From: Candidatus Nitrotoga sp. M5
GTDB taxonomy: Bacteria > Pseudomonadota > Gammaproteobacteria > Burkholderiales > Gallionellaceae
Assembly (NCBI RefSeq): GCF_927904885.1
Contig: NZ_CAKMNW010000022.1
Coordinates: 33,039-97,038, forward strand
Reading direction: 5' to 3'
Length of the DNA: 64,000 nucleotides
Part shown: piece after piece, positions 28,614 to 38,916 of the stretch
Layout: each line of letters begins with the position of its first letter
Numbering within the stretch: position 1 is the first letter of the stretch
Notes under the pieces: generated by a model
Database searches by the model: none
The model's input: the letters and a program-made list of their open reading frames with translations, nothing else
Told to the model about the DNA's origin: nothing
Position numbers and translations under genes: made by a program

Positions 28614-29084
28614 TTACTCCTCTGAAATGCTGATAAGCGTGCGTTTCAGATCTGCTTTATTCATGTGTTCGAAGTCCACAGCCAAAATCTTTTTAGTTCG
28701 CACTTCAATCGTATCCATCACGGCGAAGAAGGCATTTCGAATTTCGTCTTCGGTTCCCTCTAATTTTGATGGATCAGGCAGCCCCCAGTGAATCTTAATG
28801 CATTGCCCAAACCATACAGGGCACGACTCATTTGCGGCACTGTCGCAGACGGTAACCACGACATCGGGGTTAATAGATTCAAACTCATCCCAAGACTGGC
28901 TTTTAAGCCCTTGCGTTGAAATCCCCCTTGCCTGGAGATACTTGATTGATAAAGGGTGTACTTCGCCTACGGGTTGGCTCCCAGCGCTGTAAGCCTTCAA
29001 ATTTCCTTGCGATAAATGGTTTGTAATCGCTTCGCTCAAGATGCTCCTGCAGCGGTTATGAGTGCAAATAAATAAAATTTTCAA
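28614..29084 (-). CDS. arsC: Arsenate reductase, thioredoxin-coupled (LMW phosphatase fold)
   Basis: Reduces arsenate to arsenite for export by Acr3. 156 residues; P-loop CTHNRCRS near residues 7-14 with nucleophilic Cys, C-terminal redox Cys in [17 protein letters not shown], and the general acid WGLPDPS. This is the LMW-PTP-like type, not the glutaredoxin-dependent type. Middle gene of the ars operon. Confidence 0.94.
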   Translation of the reverse strand: MKILFICTHNRCRSILSEAITNHLSQGNLKAYSAGSQPVGEVHPLSIKYLQARGISTQGLKSQSWDEFESINPDVVVTVCDSAANESCPVWFGQCIKIHWGLPDPSKLEGTEDEIRNAFFAVMDTIEVRTKKILAVDFEHMNKADLKRTLISISEE

Positions 29085-29102
29085 AGTGTTCCCTACAACA
29101 AG

Positions 29103-29441
29103 TTAGCAGCGATTTGGTCGATCTTTCAGAGCATTTAGTCTTGTCCTCAAACCCTTGATTTCTTTTTTGTGAGCGATGCAGGCATCCTTTAATATGTTGA
29201 TTGCCCACTCAGGGAAATCAGGATGAAGGGAGTAAAATACCCACTGACCTTTGCGGCGGTCCGTCAAAATTTCACAATTACGTAGTTGCGATAGATGACG
29301 AGAAATCTTGGGCTGACTCTCGCCCAGCGCCTCAACCAACTCACAAACACAAGCTTCACCTTCTAGATGAATTAACAGGGTTGAATTCAAACGTGTTTCA
29401 TCAGATAAACACTTAAATAACTGGACAGCGCTAATACTCAT
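29103..29441 (-). CDS. arsR: ArsR-type arsenic-responsive repressor
   Basis: 112-residue winged-helix repressor. The As(III) site is in helix 3: EACVCELVEALGESQPKISRHL (Cys-Val-Cys) with the recognition helix following; a further Cys (RNCEIL) is nearby. Released from DNA on arsenite binding, de-repressing arsR-arsC-acr3. Start at ATG 29441 (MSISAVQLF), preferred over an upstream non-ATG codon. Confidence 0.93.
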   Translation of the reverse strand: MSISAVQLFKCLSDETRLNSTLLIHLEGEACVCELVEALGESQPKISRHLSQLRNCEILTDRRKGQWVFYSLHPDFPEWAINILKDACIAHKKEIKGLRTRLNALKDRPNRC

Positions 29442-29464
29442 TGGCAATCAATATTGTTATATGT

Positions 29465-29484
29465 ATATACGGATATCCATATAT
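29465..29484 (-). promoter_or_regulatory. Probable ArsR operator
   Basis: ATATATGGATATCCGTATAT on the minus strand is a 20-bp palindrome with one mismatched pair, 23 nt upstream of the arsR ATG, in AT-rich promoter-like DNA. Its position and symmetry fit autoregulation by ArsR. Confidence 0.6.
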
Positions 29485-29825
29485 TAATTATAAAAATAAT
29501 TTTCTGCAAGTTTTTATATTTACTACTTTGAGATAGTGCAGAGGCAAGTAAGTCAGAAACTACGAAGATGGTTCGTGCTAGAGACACATGACGACAGAAA
29601 TGACCGGAATTTTGTAGCGACGTTTGAGCTGCGCTAAGCATTTTTAGCACAAAAAAAGTACTGCGAGAAATTTTCGCAGAGCAATATGACAACTATTACT
29701 CTGCAAAATCGTCAAGTGAGGTAAGCAGGCATTTCGCCGAAAAGTGAAAGCTCGCAGACTCAGCCCTCATTCAGCTAAATTACGCTGCGATTTTTTAAAT
29801 CCGACAGACTGTTAGCCAATAAAAC
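29485..29825. other. Gene-free stretch between ars operon and ettA
   Basis: 341 nt. One hairpin, CTGCGA / TCGCAG around 29667-29685, lacks a T-run. No supported gene; short minus-strand frames here have no family similarity. Confidence 0.4.
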
Positions 29826-31490
29826 TTATCGACTAATCGGTTTATATCGAATTCGTTTAGGCTTCGCACCTTCCTCGCCCAAGCGTTTCCTTTTATCTGC
29901 TTCATACTCCTGATAGTTGCCATCGAAAAATGTGACCTGCGAGTCGCCTTCAAAGGCGAGTATATGCGTAGCGATACGATCCAAAAACCAGCGATCATGC
30001 GAGATAACTATTACACAACCGGCGAATTCAAGCAGTGCGTCTTCAAGTGCACGCAGAGTTTCCACGTCGAGGTCATTGGAAGGTTCATCCAGCAACAGGA
30101 CATTGCCGCCCGAGATAAGTGTTTTTGCCAAGTGCAGGCGTCCGCGTTCGCCACCTGAAAGATTGCCGACCAGCTTTTGCTGATCAGCACCCTTGAAGTT
30201 AAAGCGGCCGATGTAGGCGCGCGATGGCGTCTCAAATTTGCCCACGGTGAGGATGTCATTACCGCCCGAGATAACGTCGAACACGGATTTATCACTCTCA
30301 AGTGAATCGCGCGATTGGTCCACATGTGAGATTTTGACTGTTGAACCAATTTTTATTTCGCCTGAATCCGGTGTTTCTTTCCCGGTTAACATGCGGAATA
30401 GCGTCGATTTACCCGCCCCGTTTGGCCCAATAATGCCTACGATAGCGCCAGGCGGAATTTTGAAAGTTAGATTGTCAAACAGCAGTCTGTCGCCATAAGC
30501 TTTAGAAACATTATTGAACTCTATAACTTCATTACCCAGTCTTTCGGCCACGGGAATAAAGATTTCCTGGGTCTCATTGCGCTTCTGATGTTCCTGCGAA
30601 TTTAATTCTTCAAAGCGGGCGATACGCGCCTTTGATTTAGCCTGCCGTCCCTTGGGATTTTGACGCACCCATTCCAGCTCTTTGCTCAGCGCTTTCTGAC
30701 GTGCGGATTCAGAGGATTCTTCTTGCTTGAGTCTGGCTCCTTTTTGATCCAACCAACTTGAATAGTTTCCCTTCCACGGAATGCCGTGGCCGCGATCGAG
30801 TTCCAAAATCCATTCAGCGGCATTATCAAGGAAGTAGCGATCATGCGTTACTGCCACTACGGTGCCAGGGAAGCGCAAAAGGAATTGCTCAAGCCATTCT
30901 ACCGACTCAGCATCCAAATGGTTGGTCGGCTCATCGAGCAGCAGCATATCTGGCTTGGACAGGAGCAGCTTGCATAGCGCCACGCGCCGCTTCTCGCCAC
31001 CAGAGAGATTCTTGACAACGGCATCCCACTCGGGCAACCGTAATGCATCGGCTGCAATTTCCATTTGTTGATCTGCATTTCCGTCACTGGCAGCGATGAT
31101 GGCTTCGAGTCGTGCCTGCTCGGTGGCCAATGCATCAAAGTCAGCATCGGGTTCAGCATAGGCGGCATACACATCATCCAATTGTTTTTGCGCACTGAAT
31201 ACTTCACCCAGCCCTTCTTGAACAGCTTCACGCACGGTATCTTCCGGGTTGAGTTGTGGCTCTTGTGGCAGATAGCCGATATTCAAGTTCGGCATTGGCG
31301 TAGCTTCGCCTTCGAAATCCTTGTCTACCCCAGCCATGATTTTCAGTACAGTAGATTTGCCCGAGCCATTCAGTCCAAGCAGGCCGATTTTGGCACCAGG
31401 GAAGAAACTGAGGGAAATATTTTTGAGAATTTGGCGTTTGGGCGGAACGACTTTGCCTACGCGATTCATGGTAAAAACGTATTGGGCCAT
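29826..31490 (-). CDS. ettA: Energy-dependent translational throttle protein EttA (ABC-F)
   Basis: Ribosome-binding ABC-F ATPase that gates the first elongation step according to the ATP/ADP ratio. 554 residues with two ABC cassettes: Walker A GLNGSGKST and GPNGAGKST, signatures LSGGEKRRVAL and LSGGERGRLHL, Walker B MLLLDEPTNHLD and VLLLDEPSNDLD, and the arm and linker (RQNPKGRQAKSKAR) that define EttA. No membrane domain. Confidence 0.96.
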   Translation of the reverse strand: MAQYVFTMNRVGKVVPPKRQILKNISLSFFPGAKIGLLGLNGSGKSTVLKIMAGVDKDFEGEATPMPNLNIGYLPQEPQLNPEDTVREAVQEGLGEVFSAQKQLDDVYAAYAEPDADFDALATEQARLEAIIAASDGNADQQMEIAADALRLPEWDAVVKNLSGGEKRRVALCKLLLSKPDMLLLDEPTNHLDAESVEWLEQFLLRFPGTVVAVTHDRYFLDNAAEWILELDRGHGIPWKGNYSSWLDQKGARLKQEESSESARQKALSKELEWVRQNPKGRQAKSKARIARFEELNSQEHQKRNETQEIFIPVAERLGNEVIEFNNVSKAYGDRLLFDNLTFKIPPGAIVGIIGPNGAGKSTLFRMLTGKETPDSGEIKIGSTVKISHVDQSRDSLESDKSVFDVISGGNDILTVGKFETPSRAYIGRFNFKGADQQKLVGNLSGGERGRLHLAKTLISGGNVLLLDEPSNDLDVETLRALEDALLEFAGCVIVISHDRWFLDRIATHILAFEGDSQVTFFDGNYQEYEADKRKRLGEEGAKPKRIRYKPISR

Positions 31491-31550
31491 AGTGTATATT
31501 TTGTATTAAATTATTAATTAGGTATGTAAGCTTACCCCAAGGTTCAAAAT

Positions 31551-31570
31551 TTTGGGAGTATTTGGGAGTA
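31551..31570. repeat. 10-bp tandem duplication
   Basis: TTTGGGAGTA occurs twice in a row upstream of ettA. Too short to assign a role. Confidence 0.5.
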
Positions 31571-31692
31571 TGTAAACGACGAAAAGGTAAAGACATATTA
31601 AGAGTCTTCCCATTTTGCGTCTTTCAACAAGTGGAGTTCATGTTACCAATTTTTTTACATGGAGCTTGATATCACCGTTCTGATTTAAACAA

Positions 31693-32592
31693 TCATATCC
31701 AAATAATAAAAATTCCCACTGCCAGAATTAACCCTCCTTTGATTACGTAATATACAGATCGATTCCACGCTTTCAGTTTTCGACGGTACTGGCCAGCTAA
31801 CCAAACAAATCGGAATAATTTGTTGATACCGCCAGTTTGGTCCCCGGTTTCATTGGGCGAACTTGCTGCGGTCATGATAGTTTTACCTAACCATTTGTTA
31901 ATCACTTGTGCCCAGTGGTAGCGCATTGGGCGCTCAATGTCGCAAAACAGGATAATGCGATTGGTGTCGCACCCATTTTTTGCCCAATGAATATAGGTTT
32001 CATCAAATACAACGGCCTTCCCATCCCGCCAGCTATAGCGCTGACCATCGACTTCTATGAAGCAGCGATCATCATTAGGCGTCACCAAGCCCAGGTGATA
32101 GCGCAGTGATCCCGCGAAAGGGTCGCGATGTTCATTGAGCTTTCCGCCTGGCCCCAATTCTGCAAACATGGCGGCTTTCACGCACGGAATATCACGCAAC
32201 AGTGCAACTGTTTTGGGGCAATATTGTTCAGCTGACGGATGGCTGGCGCCATACCATTTTAAATAAAAGCGTTTCCATCCATTTTTAAAAAAAGAATTAA
32301 AACCTGCATCATCATTTTTTTGCGCAGATTTAATTTTTTCCAAAGCTTGCAGATTGAGTGCTTCAGCTCTGATAATTTCCCAATTCTCTTCCAGTAATTC
32401 CAACCCTTTGAATTTATCTACAGAAAAATAGGCGGTATAAGGAACCCCAGAAAGCATGTACATAAACAGGTTCATCGGGGCTACGATGGAAGAGTGATCG
32501 AATAACTGCCGAAACAGAGGAAGTCGAACCTTGCCTCGAAGGTGTACGAAAGAAATTGATATCACATAAAGCGAGATTACTGCCCATTTCAT
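31693..32592 (-). CDS. lpxO: LpxO-like aspartyl/asparaginyl beta-hydroxylase family protein
   Basis: Fe(II)/2-oxoglutarate dioxygenase that in relatives 2-hydroxylates a lipid A acyl chain. 299 residues: N-terminal membrane helix, catalytic cupin with iron ligands HRDPF (H-x-D) and the distal His in FDETYIHWAKN, 2-oxoglutarate Arg in DTNRIILFCDIERP, and a C-terminal membrane helix (IKGGLILAVGIFIIWI). Both ends being membrane-bound fits LpxO. Substrate is inferred. Confidence 0.85.
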   Translation of the reverse strand: MKWAVISLYVISISFVHLRGKVRLPLFRQLFDHSSIVAPMNLFMYMLSGVPYTAYFSVDKFKGLELLEENWEIIRAEALNLQALEKIKSAQKNDDAGFNSFFKNGWKRFYLKWYGASHPSAEQYCPKTVALLRDIPCVKAAMFAELGPGGKLNEHRDPFAGSLRYHLGLVTPNDDRCFIEVDGQRYSWRDGKAVVFDETYIHWAKNGCDTNRIILFCDIERPMRYHWAQVINKWLGKTIMTAASSPNETGDQTGGINKLFRFVWLAGQYRRKLKAWNRSVYYVIKGGLILAVGIFIIWI

Positions 32593-32683
32593 AATAGCCC
32601 CTCCATTTACCGCTTCTCAAAGAGAGTTTTTTAATTGGAAGCTAAATTTCTCATCATTTTTAAAATGTATAAACATATGATAT

Positions 32684-33739
32684 TCATTCTTTATTTCTTT
32701 CGACAAGAGAAAAAAGATCCCATGCGGCAATAAACATTGCTGCAATCACTGGTCCAATGATGAAACCGTTCAAGCCAAACAGAGCCATGCCGCCAAGCGT
32801 GGAAATAAGTACTATATAATCTGGCATTTGTGTGTCTTTTCCGACAAGTATAGGCCGAAAAACGTTATCTACCATACCGATTACAAGCACGCCAAATGCG
32901 ATCAGGATTACGCCGCTCCATATTTCACCTGTGACGAGAAAGTAAATTGCAACCGGCGCCCATATCAATGCGGCACCAATTGCAGGTACAAGTGAAAGGA
33001 ATGCCATCAGGACACCCCACAATAGTGATCCCTGAATACCAAGAATCCAGAAGATTAAACCTCCTAAAGCGCCTTGCATTGCTGCTACAGCGATATTGCC
33101 TTTTACCGTCGCACGAAGAGCCGTGATGAACTTGCTGAACAAATACTGTTTGTGATCTATGCTTAAAGGAATTGCTTGCCTGATTCGCTTGGACAAACTG
33201 GAACCATCACGTAGTAAAAAGAACAACAAATACAGCATGATGCTAAAACTTACAAAGAATTCAAACGTATTTTGTCCGATAGTGAAAGCTTGAGTTGCAA
33301 GGAATTTACTGCCCGCCATCATGCCACCAGAGAATTGTTCCTGTAGTGCAGAAATGTTATCAAACCCGAAACGATCCAGTAGATCGACTATCCATTGAGG
33401 CAAGGCATTAATTACCTGCTGAAAATACGTGCCAAAATGTAGCTCTCCCGACTGAACCTTGTGGTAAAAAGTGACACCCTCTTTCACTAGTGAAGCGGCA
33501 ATATATGCCATTGGGAGAATCACGATAACCAAACAAAGCACCAGAGTGGCGAGCGCAGCTAAATTCTGTCTGCCGCGCGTTACAACGAGCAGACGACGAT
33601 AGAGGGGCGCAAACATTATGGCTAGGACGGCTCCCCAAAAAACCGCACCAAAAAAAGGCCATACGATCCAGCCGAATGCAATGGAAACAATCGTTAAGAG
33701 GACTAAAAATATTTTTTTCTGAAATTCAGAGGTGTTCAT
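32684..33739 (-). CDS. AI-2E family transporter (PerM/YdiK type)
   Basis: 351 residues, about eight membrane helices, with the family pattern: WPFFGAVFWGAVLAIMFAPLYRRL at the N-terminus, SLVPAIGAALIWAPVAIYF and the C-terminal GGMALFGLNGFIIGPVIAAMFIA. Some members export AI-2 or act as Na+/H+ antiporters; the substrate here is unknown. Start at ATG 33739 (MNTSEFQKK), since the 10 extra upstream residues look untranslated. Confidence 0.85.
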   Translation of the reverse strand: MNTSEFQKKIFLVLLTIVSIAFGWIVWPFFGAVFWGAVLAIMFAPLYRRLLVVTRGRQNLAALATLVLCLVIVILPMAYIAASLVKEGVTFYHKVQSGELHFGTYFQQVINALPQWIVDLLDRFGFDNISALQEQFSGGMMAGSKFLATQAFTIGQNTFEFFVSFSIMLYLLFFLLRDGSSLSKRIRQAIPLSIDHKQYLFSKFITALRATVKGNIAVAAMQGALGGLIFWILGIQGSLLWGVLMAFLSLVPAIGAALIWAPVAIYFLVTGEIWSGVILIAFGVLVIGMVDNVFRPILVGKDTQMPDYIVLISTLGGMALFGLNGFIIGPVIAAMFIAAWDLFSLVERNKE

Positions 33740-34354
33740 ATGTAATTCTGGATGCCAGGTAAATGGCATTTATTATTTTATAGTCTAATGTTACCTGAAC
33801 TTAGTATAGAAGGTAGGACACTAAACAGCGTCCTCATGCATGCGTACCATTCAAGTCAAATTTTTGGTGGTCAGGCTTTTGTCATTAACCTATGGACGTG
33901 CCAGATAATTGCTCACAAGCGCGCAAACATTGCTTTAAGCATTGTATATGTCGTATTGCCGAGGTGGCGCACACTTGCAGTTCATTCTGCGTCTGTATGT
34001 TGCATTGGGGAGCTGGGAGGGGCGAGCAACGCAAACGTTGTGAACGGAAGCAGCGATGCATGTAGATATCCAATACCTGACTATTAATTTAAAAAATGCT
34101 TGATCGATGAAAAATTGAAAGATTATATGAAGGACTACTTCATGTGTGGGAAATGGATTTGAATGGCCATTATCGAGCTAAGTGCCGTCTGCCTCTCGAT
34201 GGGTTGCTCGTCCTTCCAGCCAGCTGATCAACCGATATTTCGTGGTGTCTTGTCATCCTGTTCATCCGTAGCATTAGAAATGCCGATTAAGTTCAGCCGT
34301 GATTTCATAACTCCGAAACTTGAGTTAATTAATTTAAATTGAGCAGCGGGATAC
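33740..34354. other. Gene-poor stretch between the AI-2E gene and cca
   Basis: 615 nt. A plus-strand 59-codon frame at 34163-34342 contains LSMGCSS, a lipobox-like string, but lacks a basic signal start or family similarity. No terminator or repeat copy recognised. Confidence 0.4.
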
Positions 34355-35581
34355 TCAACCTTTGATTGCTTGCTCCACTGCCATAATCCGCGCCTCACGC
34401 ACCTTGTCAGCAATAGCATTTTTATCTTCACACTGCTGTGCTATGTCACCTGCATTCACCGTTTGCGTTGCCAGTAACATTCGCTGCAGATAATCAGCTT
34501 GCGGATAAGCATCCTGTTCATGTCCAGTTCGCCCCCGTGCATCTGAAGCACATGCCTGCAATAGGCGCGTGAAGCGCTCTGGCCTGCGCCACGCATCGCA
34601 ACTTTGCAATAGGGTGACAATGGTGTCAGGACGCAGCTCGGGAGCACGATGAACATTACCGTGATAGCGTGCTACCAGTAAGCCAAGATCACGACATTCA
34701 TTAGATACGCGTATACGTAGGCACAAGGAACGCAACAAGTCGACACTGCGCATCTCGTGGCCTATGTGACGCGGTAAAATATCCGTGGGCGTATTTCCTT
34801 TACCGAGGTCGTGTGTGAGCGCAGAAAAACGCACGTCCAGTTGATAGTCATGTTTTGCCGCATCATCCAGTACCATCATGGTGTGTATACCGCAATCAAT
34901 TTCAGGATGATATTTAGGCGGCTGTGGTACGCCGAATAATGCGTCTACTTCTGGCAGGATTTTAACCAGTGCTCCGCAATCACGCAGGGTGAAAAAAAAC
35001 CGCGATGGTACTTTTTCCATGAGGCCACGCGCCAACTCTTGCCACACACGTTCCGGTACCAGAGCATCTACTTCACCATTTGCCACCATTTCACGCATCA
35101 GCGTTAATGTCTCTGGCGCTATGCTGAAACCGAAACGTGCTACGAAGCGTGCTGCGCGCAAAATCCGCACCGGGTCTTCACTGAACGCTGAACTTACATG
35201 GCGTAAAATTCCAGCATGCAAGTCGACAATGCCATTATGGGGGTCAATTAACGTGCCGTCTTGATCGCGTGCAATGGCGTTGATGGTGAAATCGCGACGC
35301 AGCAAGTCTTGCTCGAGCGTTACGTCTGGCGCGGCATGAATGGCAAAGCCCTTATAGCCAGGCGCGGTTTTACGCTCGGTGCGTGCCAACGCATATTCCT
35401 CGTGATTGTGGGGATGCAAGAACACCGGGAAATCCTTGCCCACTGGCATATAGCCACGCGCCAGCATGTCTTCCGGCGTGCTTCCCACTACCACCCAATC
35501 GCGATCATTTACGGGCAGGCCGAGCAGTTCATCGCGCACAGCGCCGCCAACATTGTAAGCTTTCAGGTCACTATCTTTCAT
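34355..35581 (-). CDS. cca: CCA-adding tRNA nucleotidyltransferase (multifunctional)
   Basis: Builds or repairs the 3' CCA end of tRNAs. 408 residues: nucleotidyltransferase motif VGGAVRDELLGLPVNDRDWV (with catalytic DRD), RRDFTINAIARD, RILRAARFVARFGF, and a C-terminal HD phosphohydrolase domain (CGIHTMMVLD, LTHDLGKG), marking the gammaproteobacterial/betaproteobacterial multifunctional type. Lies 9 nt after slt, so the two are co-transcribed. Confidence 0.96.
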   Translation of the reverse strand: MKDSDLKAYNVGGAVRDELLGLPVNDRDWVVVGSTPEDMLARGYMPVGKDFPVFLHPHNHEEYALARTERKTAPGYKGFAIHAAPDVTLEQDLLRRDFTINAIARDQDGTLIDPHNGIVDLHAGILRHVSSAFSEDPVRILRAARFVARFGFSIAPETLTLMREMVANGEVDALVPERVWQELARGLMEKVPSRFFFTLRDCGALVKILPEVDALFGVPQPPKYHPEIDCGIHTMMVLDDAAKHDYQLDVRFSALTHDLGKGNTPTDILPRHIGHEMRSVDLLRSLCLRIRVSNECRDLGLLVARYHGNVHRAPELRPDTIVTLLQSCDAWRRPERFTRLLQACASDARGRTGHEQDAYPQADYLQRMLLATQTVNAGDIAQQCEDKNAIADKVREARIMAVEQAIKG

Positions 35582-35590
35582 CCGTATAGC

Positions 35591-37507
35591 CTAAAGATGT
35601 ACTACATTTTTTGCCGCAATCACGCCCAAACGTTGTTTGAGGGAGCGTGGCGGATGACCGAAAATCCGAGAGTAATACATGGTATTGCTCATTACCTTCT
35701 TGACGTAAATACGTGTTTCGTTAAAGGGAATGTTTTCGGCGTATATGGCTCCTTCCAGTGCGCTTTCTCCACGCCATTTACGAGCACGTGAAGGTCCGGC
35801 GTTATAGGCAGCAGAGGCTAACATAGGGTTATTGTCGAGTGACGACAGTACTGTTTTCATGTAATACGTGCCAAGCTTGAATTGGGTGTTAAGTTTATTT
35901 AAAATTTTTCGGCGATAACCCTTCATTCCTATCTTTTGTGCTAACCAGCGCGCAGTGGTAGGCATGATCTGCATGATGCCTGTTGCGCCTACAGGCGATT
36001 TTGCTTGATGAACGAAACGACTCTCCTGTCTCATTAAGCCATACACCCAAGCTTCTTCCAGGTCATTCTTGCGAATATGGTCCTGTATTGCTTTTCGGTA
36101 GGGAGCAAGGTAACGCAAGCTGAAATCATGAGTTTGCACGGTACGATCGGCAGTGTTGATCGCATGGTCATACATCTTGTTACGGCGCGCAATTTCAGCT
36201 GCAACCAACAGCTGCTTGTCTTCAAGCTTGCGCGCCGCCCATGCCCATTCTCTAGCGGCGTCAGTTCTTAGACCCATGCGGTATAACGCTAGTGTTCTCT
36301 GAACAGCGGGTTGCGCTAGCATTGCATTTATTGTCGCTTTGCTGGGCTGATAGCTGGCAGGCGTAGTTGCGGCAAGCGTTGATTCGATCTCTTCGAAGGC
36401 AAGTTGTCCATAAAAACTATGTTCGCGGCTCAGTTTAGCAAACATCACATTCGCTTCAGACAAGCTTCCCCATGCTTTCAGAGCGCGTGCCTTCCAATAA
36501 CGCCAGACACCCTGACTCTGTTGTTGCGGCGTCATGGCATTAATACTCACCCAAACTTCCTGCCAGTTCTGCGTAAGCAATGCCGTTCTGGCACGCCATG
36601 CCAGCTGCAGTTTGGACAGGGGAGTCGCACCTGCTGCCTTGTACCATTCCAGCGCGCGCGAATCTCGCTTACGTGCGGCTTCATAACCTAGCCACCCATA
36701 AAAATATTGCTGTTCATCCTCAGTAAAATATTCCGCTTTCTTTTCCCACTGTAAATAGGCTAGTTGCGGCGATTGTTTGGCTAGCCTTTGCAAAGCAAAC
36801 AGCGCCACTGTGCGCTGTGCTTCGGAGGCATTTTTTAGCTTTGCCGAGGTAAGATATCGCACCTGATCAGTGGCGGCACTATCCAGACTGGATAAAGATA
36901 AAGTGCGGTCAGCAGGCAACTTCTCTGAGAGCTGTTTAGCCAGCGTCAGATGGCCTGACTCCAATGCCAGACGCAAGCGTTGCCATATATCTGTTGCATT
37001 AATGATGCCGTTGGCGATTGCCGTATCAAACAATGGAGTACAGCTTTCCGGTAATTCCGCGCTGCTAGTTAACCACAAGTTGCGTGCTTCTTGCAGCACT
37101 GCCTCATCTTGCGGACGTTGGCGCGATCGCAGTTCATAACAGGTCAAATTAGTTTTTTTGCCCACCAAGCGTGGGTATTCTGCTGCAAATTTATCCCATT
37201 GCTGCCTTTCTCCAAGCAGTTTCAACCATTCCGCGCGCAGGCGGTCAATCACTGGGGTCTTGTCTGAGCGCGCCAAAAATGTCTGGATGTCGGCGTCGCT
37301 CGCCGTTCCTAGTTGCATACGCAATTGGTAATAAGCTAGATAAGGTTCTAGCGGGGAATGCTTTAATCGTTTGGCCATACGATCAAGCTTCACTATGTCA
37401 CCCTTCCGGAATGCATCACGCGCGGTAAGATAATCTGCATCGTGATTTGCTGCAGCTAAAGCAGGAAACAAAAGCAATGCAAACACAAAAAATTTTGGAA
37501 AACGCAT
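35591..37507 (-). CDS. slt: Soluble lytic murein transglycosylase
   Basis: Periplasmic exolytic transglycosylase that forms 1,6-anhydromuropeptides. 638 residues with signal peptide (FFVFALLLFPALAAA), a long superhelical alpha-repeat region, and the SLT catalytic domain: MRQESRFV (catalytic Glu), SPVGATGIMQIMPTTA, and AAYNAGPSRARKW. Start at ATG 37507, preceded by AAGGAC; the frame is open 45 codons upstream but without a signal sequence. Upstream gene of slt-cca. Confidence 0.94.
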   Translation of the reverse strand: MRFPKFFVFALLLFPALAAANHDADYLTARDAFRKGDIVKLDRMAKRLKHSPLEPYLAYYQLRMQLGTASDADIQTFLARSDKTPVIDRLRAEWLKLLGERQQWDKFAAEYPRLVGKKTNLTCYELRSRQRPQDEAVLQEARNLWLTSSAELPESCTPLFDTAIANGIINATDIWQRLRLALESGHLTLAKQLSEKLPADRTLSLSSLDSAATDQVRYLTSAKLKNASEAQRTVALFALQRLAKQSPQLAYLQWEKKAEYFTEDEQQYFYGWLGYEAARKRDSRALEWYKAAGATPLSKLQLAWRARTALLTQNWQEVWVSINAMTPQQQSQGVWRYWKARALKAWGSLSEANVMFAKLSREHSFYGQLAFEEIESTLAATTPASYQPSKATINAMLAQPAVQRTLALYRMGLRTDAAREWAWAARKLEDKQLLVAAEIARRNKMYDHAINTADRTVQTHDFSLRYLAPYRKAIQDHIRKNDLEEAWVYGLMRQESRFVHQAKSPVGATGIMQIMPTTARWLAQKIGMKGYRRKILNKLNTQFKLGTYYMKTVLSSLDNNPMLASAAYNAGPSRARKWRGESALEGAIYAENIPFNETRIYVKKVMSNTMYYSRIFGHPPRSLKQRLGVIAAKNVVHL

Positions 37508-38011
37508 GAATGATGTCCTTAATAAAATTCTGTGTGGCTGCCGTAATGCTGACTGGTTTTTTGAATTTTTCTCATAGTAGGCGATTACCCTATCTATAAT
37601 TGCAAATGAGCTCATCCATCTTATTATCGGTAGCCAATGCACGAAACTTAAATTTGACGTGGATTGAGGTCTGTATTGTTCACTTGATCGAATAATGTTT
37701 CTAGTACAGACAGGTTTAATATTTTAACAGATGCGGATAACCACGCATCGCAAGCGGAAAGCATATGCTTTTTCGCTTTTAATCCGGCTTAACTGTATTC
37801 CGATCTATGGGTGCTGTATATCGATTACTGACGTGCGGCTTTAAAAGGGGGAAAGATCCACATCTGCTCAATTTTTCGGAAATAGAAAGATGCAGTTGTC
37901 GGACGTGAATAAAATATGTACTGGATTACGCCTTCAACCCTCGTCCACTGCGCCTACCACAACGCTAGCGTATCAGTCAGCCGTTTCCAATAGCGTAACA
38001 TAACCAGATCA
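37508..38011. other. Gene-free stretch upstream of slt
   Basis: 504 nt. Contains the imperfect palindrome AAGCGGAAAGCATATGCTTT TTCGCTT (37752-37778), terminator-like on the plus strand although no plus-strand gene precedes it. Nothing else recognised. Confidence 0.4.
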
Positions 38012-38782
38012 TTACATATGCCAGATAAATAGAGTGGAATGATGCAGGTCATCCACCTGCACGGTTTCATGGTGTGCTTGATCAAGTACGGTAAAGGTAC
38101 TGCTGATAAATATTGTGCCAGATCGCATTTCAGTGCGTGCCTTATGCCAGAGTTTTTCCATTGGCACAGGCGAGAGGTAGGCAAATACCACATCGTACTG
38201 CGACAAATCGCAGTCCCATAAACTTCCCCACTGCACTCGGCAGTTGCGATAGTTACCTAACTTGATACGCAACCAGCTCAAAAAAACTGGTAGGGGGGCT
38301 GCCTCCACGCCGATGTATCGCCCGTCCGATCGAACATTGGCAAGATGCGTCAATACTCCGCCTAAACCGGAACCTAAATCAATGAAGGTGAAGCTCGAAT
38401 CGCCTTTAGCAACAGGCAACAAATGCTCCAAGGCATGCCACACCTTGTTACTGGAAAGATACAGCGGTACTTGCGTGCGAAAAGTACTCCAATATACAAG
38501 TAGTAATACCAGATATGCACCCAGGAAAAGAGAAGGTGGCAATTTGATTGCAAGCATCAACACTAAAGCGGGCGCGAACAGCAGTTGGATGATCAACCAC
38601 CACATGGCAAGTCCAGCAAAGAAACTTAACATGGCGGCGAGCAAGCCGCAAAGCACAGCAACTAAGAACGGCACGTCATGCCATCCCATAACGTTAATTG
38701 ACAGCAACATTAGCACTACTGCTAATGATTGCAACAATAGCGCAACGATGGAAGGTGGGAGTTTTTTAAGCAACGGCCACAT
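38012..38782 (-). CDS. Membrane-anchored class I SAM-dependent methyltransferase
   Basis: 256 residues. Three hydrophobic helices fill about 10-105, followed by a Rossmann methyltransferase: motif I FIDLGSGLGGVLTHLA, acidic residue in YIGVEAAPLP, and WDCDLSQYDVVFAYLSPVPM as motif IV-like region. Known family of small bacterial methyltransferases with unknown substrates; the membrane segment suggests a lipid or quinone-like target (inference). Confidence 0.78.
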   Translation of the reverse strand: MWPLLKKLPPSIVALLLQSLAVVLMLLSINVMGWHDVPFLVAVLCGLLAAMLSFFAGLAMWWLIIQLLFAPALVLMLAIKLPPSLFLGAYLVLLLVYWSTFRTQVPLYLSSNKVWHALEHLLPVAKGDSSFTFIDLGSGLGGVLTHLANVRSDGRYIGVEAAPLPVFLSWLRIKLGNYRNCRVQWGSLWDCDLSQYDVVFAYLSPVPMEKLWHKARTEMRSGTIFISSTFTVLDQAHHETVQVDDLHHSTLFIWHM

Positions 38783-38916
38783 AATTAAAATTGTGTAAGG
38801 GCACCCCTTTCACAGGACATGGCAAAATTCTCGTGCTAAACAAACTATCATCTCAGCACGGTTAGGGGTAATTGCGATTTATATGACCTGAATTCAAAGC
38901 GGCCACTATTTGTGTA

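Noticed and set aside
29438..29692. 84-codon minus-strand open frame upstream of arsR
   Set aside because: Would overlap the arsR start and cover its operator and promoter; no similarity.
34163..34342. 59-codon frame with a lipobox-like LSMGC
   Set aside because: No basic signal start, no ribosome binding site, and no known small lipoprotein pattern; kept only as a note in the gene-free entry.
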